DNA of 64,000 nt, taken from Neobittarella massiliensis (ex Bilen et al. 2018). GTDB lineage: Bacteria; Bacillota; Clostridia; Oscillospirales; Ruminococcaceae. Under the pieces are notes generated by a model that worked only from the letters and a program-made list of their open reading frames with translations, did not search any database and was not told the origin of the DNA. Location of the stretch: positions 1 through 64,000 of the forward strand of contig NZ_OKQO01000006.1 of NCBI RefSeq assembly GCF_900289145.1, written 5' to 3'. Of this stretch, positions 42,609-52,009 are shown piece after piece. The stretch's first letter is position 1. Every line of letters begins with the position of its first letter. The translations under genes were made by a program, and so were the position numbers.

Positions 42609-44420
42609 ATGGGCAAGGGTATAAAAACAAGAGTTTCTGCGAAAAAAGGCATTAAAGCGATTGATAAAGCGGCGGTTGCTTCTGAACGGATGAAGGAGGC
42701 ATATATCCGCACCAAGGATAAGGCCGACCACAGCCTGTATGCGGAGGAAAGCTCTCCTGGTGAATATGCGTCCGACCGCCTTTCCGCTGGGGTGGATAAC
42801 GTCACCCATGAAGCGGTTCACCAGTTTGATAAACAGGGCCGCAGAGGGGTTCAGACGACTAAGGAGAATATCTCCCAGCTCAAGGAGAAAATCCAAAAGC
42901 GGAAAGCCGCAGCCGAACAGCCGAAAAAACAAGCGGAGAAACAGGCGGCTCAGCAGGCTGGGCAGCCCGCCACACGCTGGAGTGGCCGTCAGGCAGCCGA
43001 TACGGTTTCCGAGCCGGCCAAGGCGGTCCGTCAGGAGCGCGGGGCCATCAAGACCCTGGACCGCGGCAAGAAAGGCATTAAGACAGTGGACAGGGGCCGA
43101 AAAAACATCAAGCAGGCTTCTTCCACGGCCAAGGGAACCATAAAAACCACCAGCAAATCCATTAAGACGGCGGAAAAGACTGCCAAGGCCAGTATCAAGA
43201 CCAGCCAACAGGCGGCTAAAGCTGCCCAGCGGACTGCCCAGGCCACGGCGCGGGCGGCCAGGGCTGCAGCTCATGCCGCCCGCATAGCGGCTCGAACTGC
43301 GGTAGTTGCGGCAAAGGCAGCGGTCAAGGCTACGGTTGCGGCGGTGAAAGCCATCATTGCAGCCACCAAGGCGCTGATTGCCGCCATCGCTGCCGGGGGC
43401 TGGATCGCCGTGCTGGTAATTATTGTAATCTGCCTCATCGGTATGATTATCGGCTCCTGCTTTGGGATTTTCTTTTCCGGCGAGGATTCCGGCACCGGGC
43501 AGACCATGCAGACTGCTGTACAGGAGATCAATACAGATTACCAGGAGAACCTGGATGAGATCAAGACGTCCCACAGCTATGATGTGTTGGAGATGTCCGG
43601 TTCCCGCGCTGTGTGGAAAGAGGTATTGGCGGTTTACGCCGTCAAAACCACCACCGATTCGGACAACGCCCAGGAAGTGGCCACCATGGATGATGAGAAG
43701 CTAGAGCTGTTAAAGGACATCTTCTGGCAGATGAATGAGATCTCGTCCAGCACGTCCACCCAGACGGAAACAGTGATTGAAACATCCGATGACGGCAACG
43801 GCAATATCGTGGAAACGGAAACCACGGTCACGCAAACCTATCTGTATATCACTGTCAGCCACAAGACTGCGGAGGAAATGGCCAACCAGTTCGGCTTTAA
43901 CGAGGACCAGCGGGAACAGATGGCGGAACTTTTAGCCGATGAGAACAATTCCCTTTGGTCCCAGGTGCTTTACGGCATTACCGGAGGGGATGGCGAAATC
44001 GTCACGGTGGCGCTCTCCCAGGTGGGCAATGTTGGCGGCGAACCGTACTGGAGCTGGTACGGCTTTGGCAGTCGTGTGGAATGGTGCGCCTGCTTTGTAA
44101 GCTGGTGCGCCAATGAGTGCGGTTATATCGAAGCCGGCGTGATCCCGAAGTTTGCGGCCTGCGCGTCCCAGGGTGTTCCCTGGTTCCAGGAGCGTGGGCT
44201 GTGGCAGGATAACAGCTATGAGCCGCGCCCCGGCGACATCATCTTTTTTGACTGGGATGATGGAGGCCAAGACGGTTCTTCCGACCATGTGGGGATTGTG
44301 GAGAAGGTGGAGAATGGCCGCGTCTACACCGTGGAGGGCAACTCTGGCGACTCCGTGCGACAGAACAGCTATCCCGTGGGATACTATGAGATTTACGGGT
44401 ATGGCACACCTGCCTGTTAA
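42609..44420 (+). CDS. VirB1-like CHAP-domain cell-wall hydrolase
   Basis: The ATG at 42609, 8 nt after GGAGGTG, gives 603 aa. Residues 1-260 are a basic, Ala/Lys-rich repetitive region with [20 protein letters not shown] and long Ala/Arg helices. A transmembrane helix ([20 protein letters not shown]) lies near 264-285. An extracellular domain follows. The C-terminal CHAP amidase/peptidase has Cys in [15 protein letters not shown] (about 492) and His in [14 protein letters not shown] (about 559). It probably opens the wall for the mating channel, like TcpG or Orf14. It is the last gene of the transfer operon before the AT-rich cargo. Confidence 0.9.
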   Translation: MGKGIKTRVSAKKGIKAIDKAAVASERMKEAYIRTKDKADHSLYAEESSPGEYASDRLSAGVDNVTHEAVHQFDKQGRRGVQTTKENISQLKEKIQKRKAAAEQPKKQAEKQAAQQAGQPATRWSGRQAADTVSEPAKAVRQERGAIKTLDRGKKGIKTVDRGRKNIKQASSTAKGTIKTTSKSIKTAEKTAKASIKTSQQAAKAAQRTAQATARAARAAAHAARIAARTAVVAAKAAVKATVAAVKAIIAATKALIAAIAAGGWIAVLVIIVICLIGMIIGSCFGIFFSGEDSGTGQTMQTAVQEINTDYQENLDEIKTSHSYDVLEMSGSRAVWKEVLAVYAVKTTTDSDNAQEVATMDDEKLELLKDIFWQMNEISSSTSTQTETVIETSDDGNGNIVETETTVTQTYLYITVSHKTAEEMANQFGFNEDQREQMAELLADENNSLWSQVLYGITGGDGEIVTVALSQVGNVGGEPYWSWYGFGSRVEWCACFVSWCANECGYIEAGVIPKFAACASQGVPWFQERGLWQDNSYEPRPGDIIFFDWDDGGQDGSSDHVGIVEKVENGRVYTVEGNSGDSVRQNSYPVGYYEIYGYGTPAC

Positions 44421-44440
44421 CAGCTCCAAAAAAGAAGAAG

Positions 44441-44462
44441 CCCAGCCGCACAGGCGGCTGGG
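44441..44462. terminator. Hairpin at the end of the transfer operon
   Basis: CCCAGCCGC (44441-44449) and GCGGCTGGG (44454-44462) form a perfect 9-bp stem. The A-rich flank lies on the left and there is no T run on the right, so it fits a terminator better for minus-strand transcripts. It may still act as an RNA 3' end. Confidence 0.5.
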
Positions 44463-44494
44463 TACATAATGATAATAACAAAAGCATCGTCCCC

Positions 44495-44523
44495 TTGACA
44501 GCAAGACAAAAATATGCTATTCT
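44495..44523 (+). promoter_or_regulatory. Promoter of the cargo operon
   Basis: TTGACA (44495-44500), 17 nt, TATTCT (44518-44523). This is a near-consensus promoter 64 nt before the TetR gene at the point where base composition becomes AT-rich. Confidence 0.85.
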
Positions 44524-44533
44524 GATTTTGGTT

Positions 44534-44568
44534 TGATAATTAGATTATCTTAAATAAAGCGATTATCA
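44534..44568 (+). promoter_or_regulatory. Putative TetR operator with three half-sites
   Basis: GATAAT-TAG-ATTATC (44535-44549) is a perfect 6-bp inverted repeat just after the promoter start region. A further ATTATCA at 44562-44568 matches TGATAAT at 44534-44540 as a second inverted partner. The position between promoter and TetR start suits autorepression. Confidence 0.6.
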
Positions 44569-44586
44569 GAGAAGGGAGAAAATATT

Positions 44587-45213
44587 TTGAGTTACTGTTC
44601 CGACTTGACAAGAGAGCGAATTATGGAATGTGCGAAAGTGGAATTCCTAAAAAAAGGCTTTCAGGCAACGCAGCTTAAAGATATTGTTACCGCTGCAAAG
44701 GTTACAACAGGTGCAATATATCGACATTTTAAGGATAAAGAAGCGTTGTTTTTTGCCTTAATCGAAGATGTTTACCATTATACATTAGATTTTCTGGATA
44801 ATGCAGAACCTTACGATAAAGTTGGAATTAGAGAAGCTATTGAAAGGGATTCTGTTGAAGCGTCATATGTTCAGGCAATGACATATGTCAACTATATGTA
44901 CGAGCATTTGGAGGAATTTCAACTCTTGCTGAAATGCAGCAAAGGTTCTCGCGTCGAAAACTTTATAGAAGAAATTACAATTCAATATACGAAACAGAAT
45001 GCCCTATTTGTAAAGGCGGCATATGAAGCGGGATATGCGAAATGTCTGCCAAACGATATAGAAATACACATTTTGACGCATGGATATATTACTGCACTAT
45101 GTGAGTGTGTTTTGCACGATGTTCCTTATAAAAAGGCGGAGGATTATGTAAAAAATATCATAAAATTCCAGCACTATGGCTGGTATGGTGTATTAGGGCT
45201 TCCACTAAAATAA
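44587..45213 (+). CDS. TetR-family transcriptional regulator
   Basis: A TTG start after GAAGGGAG gives 208 aa. The N-terminal HTH reads RERIMECAKVEFLKKGFQAT, then QLKDIVTAAKVTTGAIYRHF, the standard TetR pattern with GAIYRHFKDKEALF. The C-terminal ligand and dimer region is all-helical and distinctive, with Cys-containing ITALCECVLHDVPYKKAEDY. It heads the cargo operon, probably repressing itself and the transporters through the inverted repeats upstream. The ligand is unknown. Its AT-rich codon use differs from the ICE backbone. Confidence 0.9.
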   Translation: MSYCSDLTRERIMECAKVEFLKKGFQATQLKDIVTAAKVTTGAIYRHFKDKEALFFALIEDVYHYTLDFLDNAEPYDKVGIREAIERDSVEASYVQAMTYVNYMYEHLEEFQLLLKCSKGSRVENFIEEITIQYTKQNALFVKAAYEAGYAKCLPNDIEIHILTHGYITALCECVLHDVPYKKAEDYVKNIIKFQHYGWYGVLGLPLK

Positions 45214-45239
45214 GTGGCTTTTGCCATTTATTTTTTGCC

Positions 45240-45266
45240 AAATAGTTAGTTTTCGCTAACCTATTT
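45240..45266 (+). promoter_or_regulatory. Inverted repeat before the ABC pair, candidate metal-regulator operator
   Basis: AAATAGTTAG (45240-45249) and CTAACCTATTT (45256-45266) pair completely except for one extra C, with a TTTTCG loop, right before AAGGAGG. The right half matches 8 of 9 bases of the DtxR-box half-site CTAACCTAA as I remember it. It may be the binding site of the DtxR/MntR-like protein at 51613, or an mRNA hairpin controlling translation. Confidence 0.5.
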
Positions 45267-45280
45267 AAGGAGGATTTTTC

Positions 45281-47038
45281 ATGAAGAAAAAAACGAAACC
45301 TGGAGCAATTCAGCAATTGTTGAGTTATGCAGGAAATAATAAAAAGCAACTATATCTTTCAACCTTTCTTGCAACGCTGGGCGAACTATTCGGGATGGCC
45401 CCCTTTATTACAGTGTCATTATTAGTCGCGGAACTATTTAACAAAACAGCTACTATTCAAAATGTATGTATCTTGTTTGCAGTCGCTTTGGGCGGGCAAA
45501 TATTAAAACTGTGGCTTACATATCAATCCTCTTTTATGTCGCATAAGGCTACATATAAAATATTGAAAAATATCCGTAGCAAAATCGCAGATAAAATGCT
45601 TCGGGTTCCAATGGGCGTCATGTTGGATACGCCGACCGGAAATTTCAAAAATTTGATGGCAGATACAGTTTCAAAATTAGAGGATTCGATGGCTCATTTT
45701 ATGCCTGAAATAACCTCTAATGTAGTGGCTCCCCTATGCTGTATACTACTGGTATTTATTCTTGACTGGCGCATGGGATTAGCTGCATTGATTACAATTC
45801 CCCTCGGACTTTTGGGTTACATTGGAATGATGAACGATTATGTGAATAAAAGTACCACTTATATGAAATCACAAAATGCGATGAACAGTACGCTGGTTGA
45901 GTATGTAAATGGTATAGAGGTTATTAAGGCATTTAATCAAGGAAGTGCTTCTTATAGTAAATTTACAGGTGCAATTAACTTCTTCCATGACAGTACTCTG
46001 GCATGGTGGAAGCAGAGTTGGCTTTGGTCAGCAGTCATTCAGGCTGTAATGCCGACAACATTGTTGGGAACGCTTCCGATTGGCGCATGGCTTTATATGA
46101 CTGGAACATTACCATTATCAGATTTTATCACTTGCATTATCCTTCCTATTGGATTTATTGCCCCGCTTATGCGAGTAGGAAAATATTCTGAACAATTTAA
46201 TATGGTGAAAGCCTGCCTCGATCAAATACGGGATTTTATTGAAAAACCGGAACTGAAACGTCCAGAAAAAAATGTTGCACTGGATGAAACAGCCTATCGC
46301 TTTGAAAATGTTTCTTTCGCTTATAACGAGACGGAAGTTCTGAAGAATGTATCCTTTGAAATCAAACCAGGTACTGTTTCAGCAATTGTCGGCCCTTCCG
46401 GTTCCGGAAAATCAACGATTGCAAAACTCATGGCTGGTTTTTGGGACGCCACAAAAGGAAAAGTTATTTTTGGCGGAAAGAATATTAAAGAGATTCCTTT
46501 CGCACAGTTGATGGGTGAAGTCAGTTATGTTGCACAGGACAATTTTCTGTTCGATGAAAGTATCCGTGAAAACATCCGGCTCGGAAAACCGGATGCGACA
46601 GACGATGAGGTGGTAGCTGCTGCAAAAGCTGCCTGCTGTCATGAGTTTATTGTAAAGTTGGAAAACGGATATGATACAAATGCCGGAGACGCAGGAGGAA
46701 AACTTTCTGGCGGAGAACGTCAGCGAATTACTATCGCAAGGGCAATTCTAAAAAATGCAAGAGTAATTATTCTTGATGAGGCCACGGCCTATGCTGATCC
46801 AGAAAATGAGTATCTCATTCAAAACGCTATCAGTAAACTTGTAAAAGGAAAAACCCTCATCGTAGTAGCTCATCGTCTTGCGACCATCCAGAAGGCTGAT
46901 CAAATCCTTGTGGTGGAAAATGGAAAGATTGTTGGCTGCGGCAGGCAGGAAGAGCTTTTATCAGAATGCCCACTTTATCAAAGATTATGGAGTGATTATG
47001 TGAGTTCAGCTGATCAAGTGGAAGGAGGGACATTTTAA
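45281..47038 (+). CDS. ABC half-transporter (exporter fold, IrtA/YbtP-like)
   Basis: In this 585-aa protein, six membrane helices in residues about 20-320 are followed by an ATPase with Walker A GPSGSGKSTIAKL near 371, signature LSGGERQRITIAR, and Walker B VIILDEATAYADPENEYL. The DEATA-ADPENE version is what I associate with IrtAB/YbtPQ-type siderophore importers, which use the exporter fold for uptake. It should form a heterodimer with the next gene, which starts 1 nt after its stop. AAGGAGG lies 7 nt before the ATG. Drug export remains an alternative. Confidence 0.87.
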   Translation: MKKKTKPGAIQQLLSYAGNNKKQLYLSTFLATLGELFGMAPFITVSLLVAELFNKTATIQNVCILFAVALGGQILKLWLTYQSSFMSHKATYKILKNIRSKIADKMLRVPMGVMLDTPTGNFKNLMADTVSKLEDSMAHFMPEITSNVVAPLCCILLVFILDWRMGLAALITIPLGLLGYIGMMNDYVNKSTTYMKSQNAMNSTLVEYVNGIEVIKAFNQGSASYSKFTGAINFFHDSTLAWWKQSWLWSAVIQAVMPTTLLGTLPIGAWLYMTGTLPLSDFITCIILPIGFIAPLMRVGKYSEQFNMVKACLDQIRDFIEKPELKRPEKNVALDETAYRFENVSFAYNETEVLKNVSFEIKPGTVSAIVGPSGSGKSTIAKLMAGFWDATKGKVIFGGKNIKEIPFAQLMGEVSYVAQDNFLFDESIRENIRLGKPDATDDEVVAAAKAACCHEFIVKLENGYDTNAGDAGGKLSGGERQRITIARAILKNARVIILDEATAYADPENEYLIQNAISKLVKGKTLIVVAHRLATIQKADQILVVENGKIVGCGRQEELLSECPLYQRLWSDYVSSADQVEGGTF

Positions 47039-47039
47039 T

Positions 47040-48764
47040 ATGTTTTCAATTATAAAAAGGATTTTACGGTTATCTGGGAAATATCGTCCCCGTGTAATTG
47101 CCGGACTGATCTTCAATGCTCTGAAATCCTGCTGCGCCGCCTTTGTATTTTTTGCTGTGCTATTGGTAATGTTGAATATCGAACACTTAACAGAGACTGT
47201 CATTTTACAGGCATTTGGAATTGTTGCACTTAGTGTTTTGGGCCGCTTTTTGTTTCAGTACCTAAGCGATGTGCTAATGAGTGCGTCTGGATATGAGATT
47301 TTCCGGGAAAAGCGTCTTGAGATTGGAAATCAGCTCAAAAGGGCACCAATGGGCTATTTTACAGAAAATAATCTCGGCACCGTACAAACAGTATTGACAA
47401 CAACAATTTCCGATCTGGAAGGGAATTGTATGCTTGCACTAACATTTTTGGTAGGAGGTTTTGTACAGGCGCTTGCCATGACGCTAATGTTGGGTATATT
47501 TTGCTGGCAGATTGGGTTTTTGGCTTTAACAGGAATTTTAGCGGGAATTCTTGTACTGGGCCAGATAAAAAAGCGGGCCGGCGCGCATACGGAAGATATG
47601 CAAAATGCTCAGGAATTGTTGGTGGGAAGTGCATTAGAATACATAAAAGGCATTTCTGTTCTGCGCATATTCGGAAAAGGCAAAGAAGGAAAAGGAAAAG
47701 TGGATCAAGCCTTTGAAAATAAGTGTCGCAGCGATATAGCGGTTACAATTTCTACTGCCGGAATTATGAAGCTGTATGAAGCCGTATTTAAGATTACAAG
47801 TTGCCTGTTATTTTTATTGTCAGCTTTGCTCTATTTGTGGGGAGTTATCACATTGCCCTATTGCCTTTTATTTATCATCTGTGCATTTTTAATGTTCATG
47901 GAATTGGAATTGATGAATGACGGGGCCTTTTTGAGTAAAATGCTCGCTACGCAGTTGGATCGGCTGGATTTCATCTCAGATATACCGGTTTTAGATGGAG
48001 ACGGAAAGGATATTGTCCTGAAATCATATGAGATTGAACTGAAAGATGTTATTTTCGCTTATGACAGCCGTCCGGTTTTAGATGGAATCACCTTGAAAAT
48101 CCCACAGAACTCTACTTGTGCTATCGTTGGGCCGTCAGGTTCAGGGAAAACAACTTTGTGTAATATGATTGCAAGATTTTGGGACGTAAATTCTGGAAGT
48201 GTTAAAATTGGAGGACACGATGTAAAAGAATTTACTTGTGATAGCCTTTTATCATATGTAAGTATGGTATTCCAAAAGGTGTATCTGTTTAATGATACGA
48301 TTGAAAATAACATCAAATTCGGAAAACCTAACGCGACCCATGCGGAGGTGGTAGAGGCCGCTAAAAGGGCCCGCTGCCATGATTTTATAGAGGCGCTCCC
48401 ACAAGGCTATGAAACAATGATAGGAGAAGCAGGTTCCACTTTGTCTGGGGGAGAAAAACAGAGAATTTCAATAGCAAGGGCGATATTGAAAGACGCGCCC
48501 ATCGTTATTTTGGATGAAGCGACATCCAGCGTAGACCCGGAAAATGAAAAAGCTCTTTTGGACGCAATTTTTGAATTGACGAAAAATAAAACACTAATTT
48601 CTATCGCTCACAGGTTGTCTACTGTTCGGACGGCAGATCAAATTATTGTCATTGATCAAGGCCATATTGTTCAAAAGGGAACCCATAAGGAATTAGCAGA
48701 AAAAGAAGGGATTTATCGTACTTTTTTGAAGTGCAGGGAGAAATCCATCAGTTGGAAGCTATGA
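47040..48764 (+). CDS. ABC half-transporter (exporter fold, IrtB/YbtQ-like)
   Basis: This 574-aa partner of the preceding protein has N-terminal membrane helices, then Walker A GPSGSGKTTLCNM near 363, signature LSGGEKQRISIAR and Walker B IVILDEATSSVDPENEKALL. The pair has the same length and order as known siderophore-import heterodimers. It ends 11 nt before the ECF ATPase gene, supporting a shared transcript. Both ATP sites look intact. Confidence 0.87.
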   Translation: MFSIIKRILRLSGKYRPRVIAGLIFNALKSCCAAFVFFAVLLVMLNIEHLTETVILQAFGIVALSVLGRFLFQYLSDVLMSASGYEIFREKRLEIGNQLKRAPMGYFTENNLGTVQTVLTTTISDLEGNCMLALTFLVGGFVQALAMTLMLGIFCWQIGFLALTGILAGILVLGQIKKRAGAHTEDMQNAQELLVGSALEYIKGISVLRIFGKGKEGKGKVDQAFENKCRSDIAVTISTAGIMKLYEAVFKITSCLLFLLSALLYLWGVITLPYCLLFIICAFLMFMELELMNDGAFLSKMLATQLDRLDFISDIPVLDGDGKDIVLKSYEIELKDVIFAYDSRPVLDGITLKIPQNSTCAIVGPSGSGKTTLCNMIARFWDVNSGSVKIGGHDVKEFTCDSLLSYVSMVFQKVYLFNDTIENNIKFGKPNATHAEVVEAAKRARCHDFIEALPQGYETMIGEAGSTLSGGEKQRISIARAILKDAPIVILDEATSSVDPENEKALLDAIFELTKNKTLISIAHRLSTVRTADQIIVIDQGHIVQKGTHKELAEKEGIYRTFLKCREKSISWKL

Positions 48765-48775
48765 GGTGTGTTGCC

Positions 48776-50275
48776 ATGAAAAAACAATTTCCAATTATAT
48801 CTTTTGAACATGCCTCTTTTCAGTATGAAGGACAGTCTCAGGAAAGTCTAAAGGATGTAAAGCTTATCATAAAATCGGGAGAATTTCTTGTTATTACTGG
48901 GCAGAGCGGATGTGGAAAGACCACATTAACCAGGTGTATCAATAATTTGATTCCCCGCTTTTTTGAAGGCAGATTATCCGGCGAAGTCATTGTATTGGGA
49001 CGTTCCATAAAAGAATCGGACGCCGGTGAGGCTGGCAAAGAGATTGCTTCAATTTTTCAAGATCCCCGCAGTCAATTTTTTACTACAAACAGTTCCAGCG
49101 AAGTTGCATTTGCCTGCGAAAACTATGGAATTCCACATAAAGAAATCGTTAAACGTGTTAACAGCGCCTTTCAGTCACTGAATATGGAGAACCTAAAAGA
49201 CAGAGATATTTTTGCCCTGTCCAGTGGAGAAAGGCAAAAAGTTGCTTTTCTCGCAGCGACTACTCTTAATCCACAAATTTATGTTCTGGATGAGCCTTCG
49301 GCTAATTTAGACATTCATACAATCTTACAGGTAAGAGAGATTCTTTCTGCTTTGAAAGCCGCTGGACACACGATTATTGTTTCAGAACACAGATTGTTTT
49401 ACTTATACGGACTCGCAGATCGCTTTTTAATTATGGAGGATGGTCAAATCTGCGAAGAATTAACAGGTGAGGAAATGGCAGAATTATCTGCTGTCCAAAT
49501 GCACAACAGAAGGCTTCGCCCGTTAAATTTGGATTTAATACAAATAGAAAGGAAAGAATCTATTTGCCGCTCGGAAGTATTTCTCCAAATTAGAAATTTG
49601 AGCTTTTCGCATAAAGCCATGCCGGAACTTCTTCACAACATTTCATTAGAAGCCTACAAAGGCGAAACGATTGCCTTGATTGGAGAAAATGGTTGCGGGA
49701 AAACAACATTGGGGAAAATCTTGTCTGGCTTGATTCGCTGCCGCCAAGGTGCGTTTTACATTGATGGAAAGAATGTGAAGCAACAAAAATTATCCGACTA
49801 TGTGTACTTTGTTATGCAGGAGGCAGATCACCAGCTTTATACAGACAGTGTGACGGAGGAATTGAGGTTAGGAAACAAAAGGATTCCAAGCATAGATGAA
49901 AAAGTGTCTCAAATTTTGAAAATGCTCCATCTGGAAAACTTCAAAGACTGCCATCCGTATGCTTTATCAGGCGGTCAAAAACAGAGACTGACAATAGGAG
50001 CGGCAATGCTTTCGGAAAAACCAATCATCGTTTTGGATGAACCAACAAGCGGGTTAGACTGGGATAATATGTGCGCTGTTGCCAATGCTGTTAATTATAT
50101 GCGTGAGGCTGGAAAGCTGGTCTTTATTATTACGCATGATCTGGAGTTTATCAGCCTGACCGCCTCGCGCGCTTTGCTTTTGAAGGAAGGGATTATTAAA
50201 GATGATTTACAAATGACGGAACAAAACAATTTCAAAATCGTAAAGAATTTTATGGTGGAGGAAGGTGGTGAATAA
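48776..50275 (+). CDS. ecfA: Fused double ATPase of an ECF-type ABC importer
   Basis: The ATG at 48776, 8 nt after GAGGTG, gives 499 aa with two ABC ATPase domains in tandem. Domain one has GQSGCGKTTLTRCINNL, SSGERQKVAFLAATTLNPQI and VLDEPSANLD. Domain two has GENGCGKTTLGKILSGL, LSGGQKQRLTIGAAML and VLDEPTSGLD. The two domains stand in for the EcfA1/EcfA2 pair. They drive a T subunit and an S subunit encoded directly downstream. The gene overlaps the T subunit gene by 8 nt. Confidence 0.9.
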   Translation: MKKQFPIISFEHASFQYEGQSQESLKDVKLIIKSGEFLVITGQSGCGKTTLTRCINNLIPRFFEGRLSGEVIVLGRSIKESDAGEAGKEIASIFQDPRSQFFTTNSSSEVAFACENYGIPHKEIVKRVNSAFQSLNMENLKDRDIFALSSGERQKVAFLAATTLNPQIYVLDEPSANLDIHTILQVREILSALKAAGHTIIVSEHRLFYLYGLADRFLIMEDGQICEELTGEEMAELSAVQMHNRRLRPLNLDLIQIERKESICRSEVFLQIRNLSFSHKAMPELLHNISLEAYKGETIALIGENGCGKTTLGKILSGLIRCRQGAFYIDGKNVKQQKLSDYVYFVMQEADHQLYTDSVTEELRLGNKRIPSIDEKVSQILKMLHLENFKDCHPYALSGGQKQRLTIGAAMLSEKPIIVLDEPTSGLDWDNMCAVANAVNYMREAGKLVFIITHDLEFISLTASRALLLKEGIIKDDLQMTEQNNFKIVKNFMVEEGGE

Positions 50276-50972
50276 ATTGAGAAAGCATGGAGTATATTAC
50301 GATTCTCGCATAAAACTTCTGTTGATTCTATTGACATCAGCTTTGGCGTTTGCTTTGGGTGGAGGCTTAACAGGCTTGTTACTCTTTGGCGTCGTTTGCC
50401 TGTTTGCTTTGCTAAGTGGACTTTGGAAAACAAGTATCAAAGTTGCAATAGTTTATATAGTTCTGCTTATGTTGGCGCAAGTCCTTCCAATTCATTTATC
50501 TTCCGTGATAACATTCTTTTTACTAAGAATTTTGACTATTGCACTTGCTTTGAATATTCTATTTCAGACTACGGAAATATCGGAATTGATAGCAGCGCTT
50601 CAGGCAAGTCATATCCCTCAAGCAATTGTGATACCAGTGGCTATCATATTGAGATTTCTTCCATCTTTGAAACAAGATGTGCTTTATATAAAACAAGGGA
50701 TGAAAACGAGGGGCGTGGGATTGTCTTTTTGGAGAATAGTAAGTCATCCGGCGCAGACATACGAAGGCTTTTTAGTCCCTATACTTATGCGCCTTCTGAT
50801 GACGGCGACAGAATTATCCGCATCAGCGGAAACGCGAGGCATCAGCTATCCTTGTGAAAAAACTCACTATATATTAGTTGATTTCCGCTTAAGAGATAGT
50901 ATTTTGTTGATAGGTATGCTTGCTCTTTTTGCGGTTATCATATGGACATCGTTCCAACCAATATCATTTTAA
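50268..50972 (+). CDS. ecfT: ECF transporter T subunit (EcfT)
   Basis: This 234-aa membrane protein uses the GTG at 50268, 6 nt after GGAGG (50265 is also possible). It begins MNKLRKHGVYYDSRIKLLLI and has helices over the first 120 residues. The coupling helix region includes IPVAIILRFLPSLKQDVLYI, KQGMKTRGVGL and LLMTATELSASAETRGIS. The two A-R-G-type motifs (MKTRGVG and AETRGIS) contact the ATPases in EcfT proteins. It sits between ATPase and S subunit genes, the normal ECF order. Confidence 0.85.
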   Translation: MNKLRKHGVYYDSRIKLLLILLTSALAFALGGGLTGLLLFGVVCLFALLSGLWKTSIKVAIVYIVLLMLAQVLPIHLSSVITFFLLRILTIALALNILFQTTEISELIAALQASHIPQAIVIPVAIILRFLPSLKQDVLYIKQGMKTRGVGLSFWRIVSHPAQTYEGFLVPILMRLLMTATELSASAETRGISYPCEKTHYILVDFRLRDSILLIGMLALFAVIIWTSFQPISF

Positions 50973-50986
50973 GGAGGATTTATTTC

Positions 50987-51574
50987 ATGCAAACCGAAAA
51001 CAAAAAAGGATTTCAAGTAAAGGATTTGATCGTCACAGCTCTTTTATCTTTGTGCGCACTTGTTATCTATATCATTTGTGCGTTCCTATCTTTTTCTCCC
51101 TACACGATGTTAGTGGTAAGTCCATTGTGGTCATTATTGGCAGCTATTACATATTTCCTTGTAGCAGCTAAGACTAAGAAACCGTGGGCACTGTTCATTT
51201 TTTGTGCGGTAACAGGCATTTATGGATTTTATCCGCCCATGATAATTTGCTGCATTATTGCTGGCATTATTTCTGCGTTGATCGCGTGGAAAACAGGTTG
51301 CACTAATGGAAAAACACTTACGTTCAGTTATATCATTTATATGGTTTTAGCAGCATTCAGTGGTACATATATTCCCTTCTTGTTTTTCTCAAATCAAACA
51401 CTTGAGCAGTATGCGGGAATGTTTGGCGAAAGTTATTTGGGAATTTTGCAAACGTTAGTATCACCTGTAACAGCTATCATAATGCTTGTCGTTGTTGCAA
51501 TTTGCGCCTTTGTTGGCGCGCTCATCGCTAAGAAACTGCTCAAGAAGCATTTCAAAAAAGCAGGTATGGTGTAA
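50987..51574 (+). CDS. ECF transporter S component (MptD/Trep_Strep-like)
   Basis: The ATG at 50987 after AAGGAGG gives a 195-aa, six-helix membrane protein (MQTENKKGFQVKDLIVTALL at its start, GTYIPFLFFSNQTLEQYAGM in the middle). I associate this with the MptD/Trep_Strep family of putative ECF S components. It sets substrate choice. Its partners here (siderophore-like ABC pair and metal regulator) point to a metal chelate or heme rather than a vitamin, but the ligand cannot be read from sequence. Confidence 0.8.
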   Translation: MQTENKKGFQVKDLIVTALLSLCALVIYIICAFLSFSPYTMLVVSPLWSLLAAITYFLVAAKTKKPWALFIFCAVTGIYGFYPPMIICCIIAGIISALIAWKTGCTNGKTLTFSYIIYMVLAAFSGTYIPFLFFSNQTLEQYAGMFGESYLGILQTLVSPVTAIIMLVVVAICAFVGALIAKKLLKKHFKKAGMV

Positions 51575-51612
51575 ATGAAGTAATTATATGTGTCAGAAGG
51601 AGGTGTACCATT

Positions 51613-51984
51613 ATGCCCTTAACATCATCTATGGAGGACTATTTAGAGGCAGTTTTAATAGTAGCTAAAAAACAAATTGAGGTGCGCTCTGTTGATATAG
51701 CTCGACAATTAAATGTTAGCAAACCAAGCGTCTGGCGGGCAATGACTGTCCTAAAAGATGGTGGTTTCCTTACAATGGATGATCACAGTTTTCTTTTACT
51801 CACAGATTTAGGACAAGAAACAGCCAAGAAAATCTATGAGCGTCACTGTTTTTTTACTGAACAGCTTATCGCCGCAGGTATTGACCCCAAGACTGCGGAG
51901 GCCGACGCCTGCCGGATTGAACACAACATCAGCGACGAAAGTTTCTCACGGCTGAAAGAGACAGCAACACAGAAACAAGATTAA
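51613..51984 (+). CDS. DtxR/MntR-family metal-dependent regulator
   Basis: This 123-aa protein begins MPLTSSMEDYLEAVLIVAKK, with winged HTH EVRSVDIARQLNVSKPSVWR. Candidate metal ligands are conserved in MntR order: Asp 9 and Glu 12 of SMEDYLE, His in YERHCFF, and Glu/Cys/Glu/His in EADACRIEHNIS. It is shorter than full DtxR (no SH3-like domain), like MntR. With Fe or Mn bound it probably represses the transporter genes upstream. AAGGAGGTG lies before the ATG. An IS6-like element inserted 25 nt after the stop. Confidence 0.88.
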   Translation: MPLTSSMEDYLEAVLIVAKKQIEVRSVDIARQLNVSKPSVWRAMTVLKDGGFLTMDDHSFLLLTDLGQETAKKIYERHCFFTEQLIAAGIDPKTAEADACRIEHNISDESFSRLKETATQKQD

Positions 51985-52009
51985 CCTGGATAAATTTTTA
52001 ATGGCTAAC

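Noticed and set aside
42739-43531. Ala/Lys-rich repetitive DNA in the CHAP gene as a separate repeat element
   Set aside because: It is protein-coding low complexity in one continuous frame, not a DNA repeat with its own ends.
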